From Seriola aureovittata (taxonomy: Eukaryota; Chordata; Actinopteri; Carangiformes; Carangidae), in the NCBI RefSeq assembly GCF_021018895.1, contig NC_079386.1, forward strand, positions 2,207,501 through 2,271,500: a stretch of 64,000 nt of DNA. Direction: 5' to 3'. How positions within the stretch are numbered: position 1 is the stretch's first letter; the number at the start of each line of letters is the position of its first letter. Below, piece by piece: positions 23,192 to 34,435 of the stretch. The translations under genes and the position numbers were made by a program. The notes under the pieces were generated by a model. It saw only the letters and a list, made by a program, of their open reading frames with translations. It did not search any database and had not been told where the DNA came from.

Positions 23192-25755
23192 CAAATCTGT
23201 ACGCGCAACAGAAAAGCTTGTTTTTGATACCAACATCCCAAACTTCAGAGACAAATGTGTTGCAGGGTCTGAAGAACCTCAGTTTTCAAACTGTTTGACT
23301 TTTCCAGCAGCAGCTGCAACATTAAACAGCTGCTTTAAAAAAAAAAAAAATCAATTCTCTTATTAATGGAAAATATAAAAAAAACAATGTTAACAACTGC
23401 AGACAACACAGAGCTGCTGACACTGATCCAGAGACCTGTTCTCAGATCTGGCTCCTCATCAGAATCACTTGTTTTTTTTTTTTTTTTAATTTTATTTTGT
23501 TAACCGCTTCCATTCTGTTACTTCCTCCTTTAATGGGACAAAGCAGCTCTTCAGCCAATCAGCTGCTGACAGTGAGTCAGAGAGCAGCAGGTTATTCATG
23601 ATGAGCAGCTGCATGTTGAGACAGAGCCGGGATTAGGAATCAGGAATCAGGAATCAGGAATCAGGAAGTGCTGCAGGTTTGGTCACCTGGTTCACAGTGA
23701 CACCTCTGATTTACAGTCAAGTGGATTAAACAGGAGCACCGGTCTCTCTACATCATCGGTGGGAGGAGCCACTCCTCATTAAATAAACATATTAACCTGT
23801 CATGTCACCTGTCCGTCATAAGGTAGAAAAAGAGCCCCAGTGTGGGGGAGTGTGTTCTGGGGAACAGCTACTCTACTGACCAGGATCAGGGTCTGACACC
23901 TGGATCTACACTAGACTACATGACTGGAACTGAAAATGGAAACAAATAGATTTTTAAAAAGTTAGGAAGCAGACATGACATTTGGGTCGTGAGAGACAAA
24001 GTAGGATGAGACAAGGAGTCATGGAGACATGTATTGAAGAGACGCCTGCATGCAGACAACACACTCACGTCAACCTTCAAACATTATGTCTATGTTACAC
24101 CACGGAGCATCCAGTCAGTTGATCAGGTCTAGTTTTAATGACGTTACAAGAGAAAGTTAAAATAATTTGAATTTAATTTAGCTTGTTTTTCCAGATCAGT
24201 TATATTTTTGGTCACAAATCTCAGCCTCTCTAAAGATCTGAGTATCAGTTCTGACCTGTTCTTAGTTTAAACTTTACAATCTGGCCTTGGACCCAGCCGC
24301 TGTGATTCAGTGGGACCGGACGAGCTTCAGCAAGTCCAGGATGACTCAGAGCTTCAAACATCAACTGAAAAACACAGGTCAAAACATCTGAGGCTTTAAA
24401 ATGAGCTCCAGTTGATTCGTCAGTCAAAAGGAGCGTGGAAATGATCGCTGTTTAAATAAACTTTATTTATCATTTATCTACGTGTGGAGTGTTTGCAGTT
24501 TGCAGGGAGGCCTGAGGCAGCAGGCAGGGACCCTGAAGTGTAAGTGGGGACAATGGCTTGCAGGAGCAGGGGACTGTGGGTAGAGGACCACACACAGAGC
24601 AGCCCTGCCTGCCATCAAGTCATCCTGATCAACATTCCAGGCAGGACCCAGCCCAGAGCACAGTGTCACATGCATAACAAGTAGGCAGCAGACTGAAGCC
24701 TGTTGTTCCATCAGTGACTCAGTGGGACTGAATGTACTTTACTTCAACCTGATTAAAGCCTCTTCTCTAACAAATCTCTCTCAAGTCAGTGTCACAGCAG
24801 GTGCAACTGGAAACGGAGTTCAGATGTGTGAGAGGAGTTGGTCAACTTCTGTTTTATTTTTCTTTTTTTCAGTTCTGGTAGTTTTGCCTCCAAATTAAAG
24901 TTTCTGTCCAATAACATCAAGTGACAAAGTTAGAATAAAAACTTTAATAAACTTAGAATAAAAACTTTAATACACCGCTGATTAAAACGATTCAAAAGAG
25001 ACAAATTGTTTTAAAAATCAGTGAAGCTGTTTAAAAAATTAAAAAAAAACCCGCCCTTCATTGTGGGACCGGGACCTGGACTGTGAGACTCACCTGTACG
25101 AGTTGGCTCCGTTCATGTACGTCTGTGCTGCAGTCATTGTAGGTGGATACTGGAGCGCGGACAGGTCATACCGGTGGAGCTGCTGCGTGTAGCCGAGCGC
25201 CTCGCCCTGCATGCCCGCGTACCCTCCGGTGGGGCCCCAGCCGTAGCTCTCCATCCTCGGACTACCACCCTGGCCCTGCGCCGCCGCCGCCAGCAGGTTC
25301 CCCGCTGACAGCGGGTACTTGGCCACCTGAGCGTCCTTCTTGAGCAGCGGCTTTGTCTTGCGGCGCGGCTTGTACTTGTAGTCGGGGTACTCCTTCATGT
25401 GGACGGCCCGCAGCCGCTTGGCCTCGTCGATGAAGGGCCGCTTCTCGGCGTCCGTCAGCAGCTTCCACTCGGCCCCCAGCCGCTTACTGATCTCCGAGTT
25501 GTGCATTTTGGGGTTTTCTTGAGCCATCTTGCGCCGCTGACCCCGGGACCAGACCATGAACGCGTTCATGGGCCGCTTCACTTTATCCATGGGGTCTCCT
25601 CCAGGTGCGCACGCCGTCTTGGAGCTCGGGTGAGAGTTTCCGTTGCTGCCCATGCTCCCGGTCATGTTGCCGGTGACTGGTGACATTCCCTGGGAGGTCT
25701 GGTGAGACGGGGGCTGGCCGGTTGGCTTCAGCTCGTGCTCCATCATGCTATACAT
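22314..25755 (-). CDS. sox19: SoxB1-type HMG-box transcription factor Sox19
   Basis: Sox19 is the fish SoxB1 factor syntenic with mammalian SOX15. It is a nuclear HMG-box protein acting in early embryonic and neural gene control. Coding exons 25094-25755 and 22314-22575 join in frame (TACAG|CCCC) to 307 residues. The start [14 protein letters not shown] at 25755 matches the family; an upstream in-frame ATG at 25818 would add 21 unlike residues and is less likely. The HMG box covers about residues 58-128 ([20 protein letters not shown] ... [16 protein letters not shown]). The C-terminus has [37 protein letters not shown] and the ending GTVPLTHI, all typical of Sox19/SoxB1. The single phase-2 intron (22576-25093) interrupts the C-terminal region; Sox1, Sox2 and Sox3 lack introns. 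Whether this is the a or b paralogue is left open. Confidence 0.95.
23157..23188. repeat. (AT)n microsatellite in sox19 intron
   Basis: About 16 AT units. Confidence 0.9.
23633..23668. repeat. Short tandem repeat of AATCAGG-type 7-mer in sox19 intron
   Basis: Five consecutive copies of GGAATCA, the first with TTA before it (GGGATTAGGAATCAGGAATC). Confidence 0.85.
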
Positions 25756-26210
25756 GTTGGACAGGTGCGGAGAAGTTGACGAGGTACACAACAGTTGGAG
25801 CCTTTTGTCGCCGTCCACCTGGCGACGTGTGGCCAGGTTTCCCTACAGGTTCAACCGGAGCGCCGGGTGATCCGAATCAACTAATTACTCCCAACACACC
25901 CGGAGGCGAAGCGCGCGCGGACCAGAGTCTACTTCTCCTGGATGAGGAGCGTGTTGGCGGCGGTCATCACTGTCACAGAGCAGTCAGTGCGGTTCGGACT
26001 CTTCTCTTTCAGACCTTCAGCTCTCTCTCTCAACTCTTCTGCCCGCTTCTCCAAAAAGTTCCCCAGCCCTAGTGCAGGCAGCCGCGTGCGGACCAATGGG
26101 AGCGCGAGGAGCTTCCGTCTGTGCGCGTGCATTTGCAACTGAAAAGCCTCCTGACTGTGCACGAGACACTTGTTGAGAGGCGGAGTGAGGAGAGAGGGCT
26201 TTCGGCACAC
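25756..26210 (-). promoter_or_regulatory. GC-rich 5' flank and probable promoter of sox19
   Basis: CpG-rich sequence directly upstream of the sox19 start. It contains an inverted CCAAT box (26093-26097) and an octamer-like word: ATTTGCAA at 26131-26138, TTGCAAAT on the gene strand, one base off the POU octamer. No TATA box is visible. The transcription start cannot be placed. Confidence 0.45.
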
Positions 26211-26349
26211 ACGTATCTTAATAATTGATCGTTATCAACTGTTGTGATCGATTTCAAAGTTGAACAAAGTTCTGAGAGAGTCAGTCAGACTGGAACACAC
26301 AGAGAGAGAAACAACTATTACCTTCGAAGAGGATTAAGACCACGTGTGA

Positions 26350-26770
26350 AAATGTTTTTTTGTTTTTTCTGATTCTGACTTTAAACTCAGAACCAGAATT
26401 GTGAAAAAGTGAGTTTAAAAAGTGAATTAAAAGTCAGAATCTGACTTTGAATTCACTTTTTTTTCAATTAATTCTGACATTAAACTCCTTTTAGCCGTTT
26501 CTTTAGTCAGAATTTATGAGTTTAAAGCCTGAATTCAAAGGTTTTTTTTTTCTCAATTCTAACTTGTTTCTTAGACTTCTGTTCTACTCTTGTTAACACT
26601 TTTTTTTCTAAGAAGACTTTTTTAAAGTCAGAATTCTGTGTTTAAACTCTAATTTAGGTCAATCAGAAATATATGGGGATCTGCTGGAGATCCACCTGCA
26701 GTCCACTGCTGAAACCCTGTAAACTCTCTCAATTCTGATTAAAGTCAGAATTCTAAAAAAGAAAGAAAAT
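26350..26770. repeat. Degenerate array built on AGTCAGAATTCTGACT-like words
   Basis: The partly palindromic words GTCAGAATCTGACTTT, AGTCAGAATTCTGTG, GATTCTGACTTTAAACTC and TTTAAACTCAGAACC recur with changes in both orientations, separated by T runs. It looks like an old minisatellite or satellite fragment, a type I have seen often in fish sequence. Confidence 0.7.
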
Positions 26771-27011
26771 CACAACTACCTCTTCTGTAGTTATCCATCT
26801 GCAATGTCCATCAGTTATTTTAGACCGCGCTTCGATTTTTGTTTAAGTACATCTTCATGTTTATTGGAATATGGTGGTTTATCTGTACATGTGAAACCCA
26901 CAGTCCACTGCTGTCTAACTGTCCTGTAAAACAGATGTGTTACTTTATATTGAGCTTCATGTTCAGAAAAGTGGCAGCAACAAATAATATCAGGAACTTC
27001 ATCACCTCTGT

Positions 27012-27185
27012 CACACTGTGACCTCACTGTGGCCATAACTCATACATTCATTCGCTCATTATGACACAATTGAACTCAAATGACATTTTATATCCAAAAG
27101 GTCACAGGTCAACTTCACTGTGACATCCTAATGTTCTGCAAAAACACTTTCTGGCCATTATTCAATACTGTAACAGTGACACTGT
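27012..27185 (-). repeat. Dispersed repeat, GAGGTCACAGTGACC family, diverged copy 4
   Basis: Contains CACACTGTGACCTCACTGTG, a GGCCATAACTCA block and a second GTCACAGGTCAACTTCACTG block. More diverged than the other copies. Confidence 0.55.
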
Positions 27186-27192
27186 AGCAGAC

Positions 27193-27216
27193 ACCCCCCC
27201 CCCCCCCCCCCCCCCC
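27193..27216. repeat. Poly-C run
   Basis: 24 consecutive C bases. Confidence 0.95.
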
Positions 27217-29621
27217 GTCCTGCTCCATCATACTCCACCCACCTTCACCTACATCCTCCTGCAACCTGAGTCACAGCAGCTGATACCAGCCTCAGAGTGA
27301 GAGGAGCAGTGGCCCAGTGTTCATGTCACTTAACGGACGGTTCCCACTGTTCCCCTGGGAGCTTCTTGTCCTGATCTGTGTCTCGCCACAGTTTGATCAC
27401 AGAGGTCTACAGAGAGTTCACTGGACTTCATGGTCTCTGTCCTGCGGGGAAAAAAAGTGACATAGTCGCAAATGAACAATTAATTAAATTACCAGAAATG
27501 AACTGCCACATGACTAACTATCTATCTATCTGTCTATCTGAGTTTATGGTTGTGCATCTTCCCTGCAGGTCGCCGGCTGACTGTAGGTTGCGACGTCAGG
27601 TGACAGAAATCCAGTGTCAGGACAATGCCGAGAGAGCTGATGTTGGTATTCTGTCGGTTTTAAGTTGAGTTGTTAAGGAACCAAAATCCGACATCATCCA
27701 AACGTCTCCAGCATCCTGACATAAAACACTGACACTCTAGTTGTGAGAAAAACCCAACGTCTGCACAGCTCAAAGTCCAGTGTTGAATTAACTCCCACAG
27801 ACTCTTTTCAGGGTTTTCTATAGCTCCACACTCCAGAGTTAAATCAACACTTTCAAAATAATTCAATATTTGACGCTGTGTCAGAGTTCCTTCTTTAAGT
27901 CACAAAACAGAGTTAAAATACCACTAAGGGATTGACATGTAACACGGCTCCCAGTTGCAGTCATTTATCCAGTGGTTAAAACATTGTGAGTGACGGTATA
28001 ATGTACAAACTTTCATTTTTACTGTACCTTTCCTCACTTTGTAACACTCTGAAATCATGATGGAAGTCATCAAACATCATCTCTGTGAAGAGCTTGTTCG
28101 TCAGTAAAAGAATATGATTGTCAACCAAAAGTAAATCAGTGATTTTGACAAAACACTGACCTGTCTTCTTCTGTTTTTGAAATCTTTAAAAGAATCTTTG
28201 AACAGCTAGTGTCTGGCTTCAAACCCTCATAGACCACACACATAATAAGCTTCAATGAGTTACGTGTAGAAATTTTTTTTCAAAGTTGTAGGTTATAGGT
28301 TTTCCTGGAGAGTCTTCCAGTGCATTTCAAACATATCTCTTCCACGAAGGATCACCTTAGGATCATCCTCACTGTATCATTCTTCTCAATCAAACAAAGG
28401 TCACAGAAATGACGGCTACTGAATGACTCATTAAAGCGAAGAATTGTGTGTGCATCCCTAGATTATCTCCTGTGATCTGTGAGATTGTACCATGTACCTG
28501 CTTGTCACAGAGTGGAGGACTTAGCCCCTGGCTTTCCAGTCGTTTTTCTATCATTTACCAACGGTTCCAGTATAACATCAAAACCATACTTGTGCAGATG
28601 TTGTGCATGAAAAAGTGATATCAAATGAAATCAAAACATCAAAACTGAATTCAATTTTGGGGGCAGGTTTCTTACACCAAAATAAAGACAGCCAATTTTG
28701 TGGATTTGTGGAGCCTCGACTGCCAGTGGTGAATACAACATGATAATGAATTGCAAGTGTTCTTGAACTTGCTGTCTTTGCCAGCAGCTGTTGCATTCTG
28801 CATTTTAATGCTACAACTGTCTTTGCTGTCCTCATTCGTAGTATATTCTGAAACTAATGAACTGCAGAGTAGACCATCTACTTCCTGTTGGGAAGTGGAT
28901 GAATGGTCATGTACTGTATGTGTTGTCAGGTTTGTTAGTCTGGACGGAGATTACTCATAGATTATCATAGACTCATAGACTACTTTGCCTATAGACCTTT
29001 GGCACAAGCTAATATTCAGGCAAAATGATCCCTTTGATGCCATCATCAGACTTGCCTTCTAACGTGCACTGAAGCAGGATGTAGCAGGACTTCTAGTGCA
29101 GCAGGAATTCTTTCAACTGCACAGAAAAACCCAAACAAAAGACCTGATTCTCTCCTCGACAGAGTGAAACCAGTCAGTGGGGTGAACGAGAAGTTACCTG
29201 AGTGAAAATCAGCCAATCGGATGTTGAACAGACACTCAGGGTGGAAGGCAGTTTATTGGCACATGATGCACAGAAGAAGAGGGGGAGGGAGGGAAATATA
29301 GGCCTACATACACACAAAAACACACCTAACGGGATCTGACATCCTTTTACCTGTGTGTCTCAAAATTATTTTATATCAAAACTATTATGTCTGTGCAGGA
29401 AAGGTTTGTGTTAAACTGACCACCGTGCTAAGTTAGAGGACTTTCATCACCGTGGTTACGGTAAGGCTGGGGAGGGATTGTGGTCATGGTGACTGTTGGT
29501 GCAGGTGAGACAGGTGAGATTTCCCAGTTCCTCATTTTTGTGTACAAGAGCAAGTGAATGAGGATGGACAGGTGTTTTATTTCTCTGTGTGTGAGACTGA
29601 AAATGTGACGCGTGTCATGCA

Positions 29622-29654
29622 GGTGTGTGTGTGTATGTGTGTGTGTGTGTGTGT
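29622..29654. repeat. (GT)n microsatellite
   Basis: GT array with one TA interruption, inside a longer GT-biased stretch to about 29760. Confidence 0.9.
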
Positions 29655-30839
29655 AACCAGCTGTGTGTGTCAGAGTGTGTTTTCCTAAGTCAGTTGCAGA
29701 GTGCATTATGCAGATGTGTGTGTGCGTGCTGCAGGTGTGTGTTTGTGGCCATGTGTTTGTGACTAATTGGGAATTGTGAGGCTCCACTCTCCCGTTTCCA
29801 TCTCCATGACAACCTTGTGTGGAATCCCTTCCAAACCTTGCCCTTTCCCCCCTCTTCTTCCTCCCCCCTCCCCCCTCCTCCTCCTCTCTGCTCCCTGGCT
29901 TTACTCTTTCAAAAACAACTCACCAACACTCTCACTCTCGGCTTTTCTTCGTCTGTCTCACTTCTTCTGTGGCTTCAGACGGAGTGGCAGAGGAGTTTCT
30001 CCCTCTGTCCCCTCACACATTTTTCTTTTAAACTTGTGTGCGCATGTTGCATCGGTGTGTGTCACATCAGACACAGAAGAAGCCAACATGGCAGTGGGCT
30101 GGGAGAGGTGAAGTTTTCAGTATTCTCCCTCTCTGTCCCTCTGCTTCTCTACAACTGATGCACGTCCATTCAAATTCAGTCATTACTACAATTTCACATT
30201 GACTCGTTGATGCTGGCGTCAAATGATTTTCTAATGAATGAAACAAGACTTGTTTTGTTATTAGTATTTTCTATTAAATTTAGTCTTTGGTCACAAGCCT
30301 GGACTCTCTGGTCTCTACTTATATATACTCCTAAGATTCCATTAATTTTTGTCCTTTGTGGGGGAGTCTGTGACACTATCTATAAAAACCTATTTGAGTG
30401 CTACTGTTCTGTCACGAGGACATCCAGGCTTTTCGGTGGTGCCACAGTTGTAGGGGTGAGGTTAACAGAGCACACGGACTTTCTTTTCAAAATGGCAGAC
30501 ATCGCAGCTTCCTCATTTTCTTGCAACAAGGTTGGAGAGTGATCAGTTCTCTGTATATATATGTACATTTTTTTGGCTGGACCACAACAGCAGGGCCAGA
30601 CCTATAATCTGGAATGTCACTGACTGACTGACTGACTGAGTGATGATATTTCCACCACTGGTCAGCAGAGTACTGAGCTGCTCTGGTTTCCCGGCTGCTC
30701 GGGAACTATAGGGAAGAGGAGGAGCACTTCCAATACATTGAACCTCAACTCCATTAAAGCAAATAACCTACTTTCATTAGATGAATCATTATGACTAAAG
30801 AAGGCAGAAGAATAACTAAACATAAGACACACCAAGCAG

Positions 30840-30988
30840 ATAGTCTGTCTCTTCTAACGTTCTCTCTGATCACGTGACAGTAAATCCAGCTGAAATCACA
30901 GCTCAGTCTTTGTCTTTCATTTATGTGGTTGTAGATTTCATCAGACAACGTCACGGTTATAAAATCAGGATTTGACCAGAGGCGGTCC
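30840..30988 (+). repeat. Left arm of a distant inverted repeat
   Basis: This 150-bp segment is the reverse complement, with scattered changes, of 34166-34317. Shared blocks include GTCTGTCTCTTCTAACGTTC, CAGTAAATCCAGCTGAAATC and TTATAAAATCAGGATT. Confidence 0.85.
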
Positions 30989-31412
30989 ATGATTACTAGG
31001 CTTAGACCTAGTCTTGTTCAGAAAATTTGACAAAACACAGCAGTGAAGGTTCTGCGTTTCCATTGAGTGATGTTATACGAATAAAGCTGGGTTTTCTCCT
31101 CTCCAATTAAACATGACGACAGATTTCAAGCAGTCTGCCTCTCGGTTGGAATTGGCTCCCTGTTGCCTGATATTGCAGGAGCCACAACGTCTATATGAAA
31201 AAAGTGTTTCCATTTAAATTTTTCAAAATATTGCTTTGGAGAATAGTCAGAAAAAATCACCTCATGTGAGTATATAAATGTTTTGGCAACATTGTGTTTT
31301 TTTTTATATTTAGTGAAGCAAGACAAAGAAAAAGACAGCGATATAGCATACCCTAAAAGACGTATACAAATCGGCATACAAACAATTACATACGTATCTG
31401 TCAACTAATAAT

Positions 31413-31965
31413 TTGTTTGATGCTTACCAGTCTAGTTTTATAGTTAACCACAGTACCAAAACTGCCCTGATCAGAGTTGTTAATTATCTTAAAATTAGTA
31501 AGGACAATCATAATGTTTCTATTTTGGTACTTCTTGACCTCAGTGCTGCATTCCATACTGTGGACCATTCAATTCTTCTTCAGCGCCTTGAACACTGTTT
31601 AGGCCTTAAAGGCACATTCTTAAATGGTTTTCTTCATATCTCACAGGACAATCTTTCTCTGTACCTATTGGTAACTGTGAATCTGATGAGATTAGCATTC
31701 CGTGTGGAGTACCTCAGGGGTCAATTCTAGGTGCTCTGCTGTTTAATTTGTACATGCTTCCACTTGGGTCCTTAATACAGCAATACAACATTTCTTATCA
31801 ATCATATGCCGATGTTTTATTTATGTAATATTTTCTTATCTTATATGCTATTTTATATTTTTACATGTATGATGTGCTTTTATTTTGAAGCACATTGAGT
31901 TTATGCCTGCCATATGAAATGTGCTATATGAATAAAACTGACTTGACTTGACTTGACACTATTAG
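31413..31965 (+). mobile_element. LINE relic, reverse transcriptase fragment with 3' tail
   Basis: The frame opens FDAYQSSFIVNHSTKTALIR and continues VSILVLLDLSAAFHTVDHSI, typical of the RT palm domain. VPQGSILGALLFNLYMLPLG follows near 31710, then SYADV with the catalytic aspartates lost. A short 3' UTR ends ATGAATAAAACTGACTTGAC plus further TTGAC units. A further ADDPQLYYANPYP piece at about 32003-32040 suggests a second, broken copy. Inactive. Confidence 0.88.
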
Positions 31966-34165
31966 AGTGGGACAAAACAACTGACAGCTTTTTGTTATTG
32001 CTACAGATGACCCCCAGCTGTATTATGCTAACCCTTACCCACTCCACTGAAATGCAGTCTTTAATTTTTTCTTGTTAAAGGAATAAAAGCCACCGGTCCA
32101 GTGCTACTTTCTGTCTGCCACAAGTTTATATATGATTCTCCTGGTAGTCGTTTCAGTTCATGAAACTTCCCTCTGTGGGTTTACGGAACACATTATTCGT
32201 GAACATTTCTCTCCCCAATTATTATTATTTTTTTTTTTTACATCATTCACTTTCCATTATTATTTTATCGAACATTCAAATCTTCATCAGAAGGAGGCAG
32301 CAAATTGTGCATCTGCTTAATATCAACCCTGGCTCAGTTTCACACCTCAGTTTTCCCTTTTCCTCTAACCAAATATCTGCAATCTTCCACCAACTGTGCT
32401 GCTGTAGCTGGTTTCACCATATTTTTTCAACTCAGCTTCCTTCTGTTCTGCTGAGACAGCCACAGGTTTAAGGTCATGTCAAAATCACCACCAAACACAT
32501 ACTGTATGAACTGGTCTTTAACAAACAGCACACCATCAGTAGCCTGTGCACAGTCCTGCCTAATGTTGACTGATGATAAATAAAGAGACTGATCACCACT
32601 AACTCCTTCAAACAAAGCCTAAAGGTCAACATGCTTTCTGACCTTTAACTAGCATCCTGTGGCTAATGCTAACACCTGCCATACTCTGGAGGGAGCAAAA
32701 TATGACTCGTGGGCCTTCCCCAGTGACTGTGCTGTGTCACTATGCTAATTTAAAACAAATTAGCCACATTGGTAACACGCAAAAGTCTGTTTTAAATAGA
32801 GCTACTCCATATCCCAGATGACCTTCACATTTCAATGTCATGGCATAGGTGCTTAATTAGCACTAAGCCTTTAACCTGTAGCAGCTACTAACGGCCACAT
32901 ATGTCAGCATGAAGAGAAGATGATGACCTCACCTGAACCTTTGTGAGCTCCTTTACCATGGTCACTACACTTGTTCTTCTGCAGCAGGGACTAGTTCATC
33001 CAACTGAGCGGTTGGAGCTCGGCCCTCCGTCGGCTCCTATGTGTCACCAACCATGAGCTGAGCTGGGCGCCTCTGAAACACCAAAGCAAATCAAACAGAT
33101 GATGGATCACGAGACAGCAGCATCTGAAATGCAATTCTTTGTAGGCTACTTGCTGTTGTGTGACTCCACGTTTGAGCTGCGTGTGATAAGAAGTGGAAAA
33201 GGAAAGTGAAAGGTCCATAGCACCAGTGACACTCATTTATTTCTGCTTTAGGATGTAACAGCCATGAAACTATCAGCAAATGAAGTTTGTCTCATTAAGC
33301 TCCCTCTCTCTTTTCTGTAGCTCAGTCCACTGCTGCTCCCTCTCTCCCTTACTAGCGCAGCACGTAACTGCATATTCCATGGAGATCTTTGAAATTGGAT
33401 ACAAAATGCTCATCTTGGCACAAATCCTCCTTGGGTATTACTCTTTTGATAGAACATGTTAGCCACTCGAAAATTCAATATGGCCGCCATTTCTGGCATG
33501 GAAATGTTTTTCTTTTTGCAATTCATCCACTATTATTTTCTGATATGAATAATCTACAGGTGTCAAATCAAACATTTTAACAATGTACACTGTAAAAAAA
33601 AAATGAAATGAAAGTATATTTAAGAAAAAATATTTCTCTTCTTTCACTTCCATGGTTGTAAAAAAGTGTTTACTGACCTTGTTGTCTTTGCTGTGTGTCA
33701 GGCTCATGACATCTTTAACCTTGTGGCATATCTTACACACCGATGTATACTTCTGCCAGACAAACACACACACATCACAACGTTTAGTTTCATGGTGGTG
33801 TGTGTGTGAAGTTGGTGTTGATGAGACTCATTTGTCAGCAGGTAAACTAATATTCACCCCCAGCTGCTGACAGAAACCCAATGAGACACTTATGTGAGTT
33901 TATAGAGACTAACCACCCTCCATATGCATAAAATGAATAACCCTCAATGTGAAATGTGTTAATGACAGTGTCTAACATACTGTATGTCCTGAAGGCAGCC
34001 GGAGGTGTGGTTATACTCTTCACTGGAAGCAGCATCAGCAAGTTCAGAAACATTTCTAAAACCTCTGGAGCTCTGCGTCACTTATTGTCTCAGGTGCTGA
34101 GACAATAAGTTAATATCAGGTTTGATACTATTTAAACAAGAATAGGTACAAGCCTTGTACATGTC

Positions 34166-34317
34166 TGGACCTCCTCTGGTCACAATCCTGATTTTATAAC
34201 TGTGATGTCGTCTGACAAAATCACCAAACACATAAATGAAAGACAAAGACTGAGCTGTGATTTCAGCTGGATTTACTGTCACATGATCAGAGAGAACGTT
34301 AGAAGAGACAGACTATC
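34166..34317 (-). repeat. Right arm of the distant inverted repeat
   Basis: Inverted partner of 30840-30988, 3.2 kb away. Confidence 0.85.
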
Positions 34318-34354
34318 CTTTTTTTTTTAAAGTTGTTTCCTTTAGTACAGCCAT

Positions 34355-34357
<3 letters not shown>

Positions 34358-34433
<76 letters not shown>
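34358..34433. repeat. (GA)n microsatellite
   Basis: About 38 uninterrupted GA units. Confidence 0.95.

Positions 34434-34435
<2 letters not shown>

Larger units (their letters stand above)
22576..25093 (-). other. Intron of sox19
   Basis: It begins GTGAGT and ends CGCAG. It holds an A run (23010-23034), an AT array (23157-23188), other A or T runs and a short 7-base tandem repeat at 23633-23668. No exon, RNA gene or transposon is evident. The stretch 23500-23640 is less repetitive, but nothing specific supports a function. Confidence 0.7.

Noticed and set aside
25753..25818. Upstream in-frame ATG of sox19 (adds 21 residues)
   Set aside because: The family starts MYSMMEH; the upstream residues do not resemble any Sox19 I know.
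29428..30158. Several overlapping open frames of 110-120 residues
   Set aside because: They arise from GT repeats and a pyrimidine tract; no conserved motif.
31413..31730. 105-residue frame that could pass for a gene
   Set aside because: It is a reverse-transcriptase fragment of a dead LINE; the catalytic YADD is lost.
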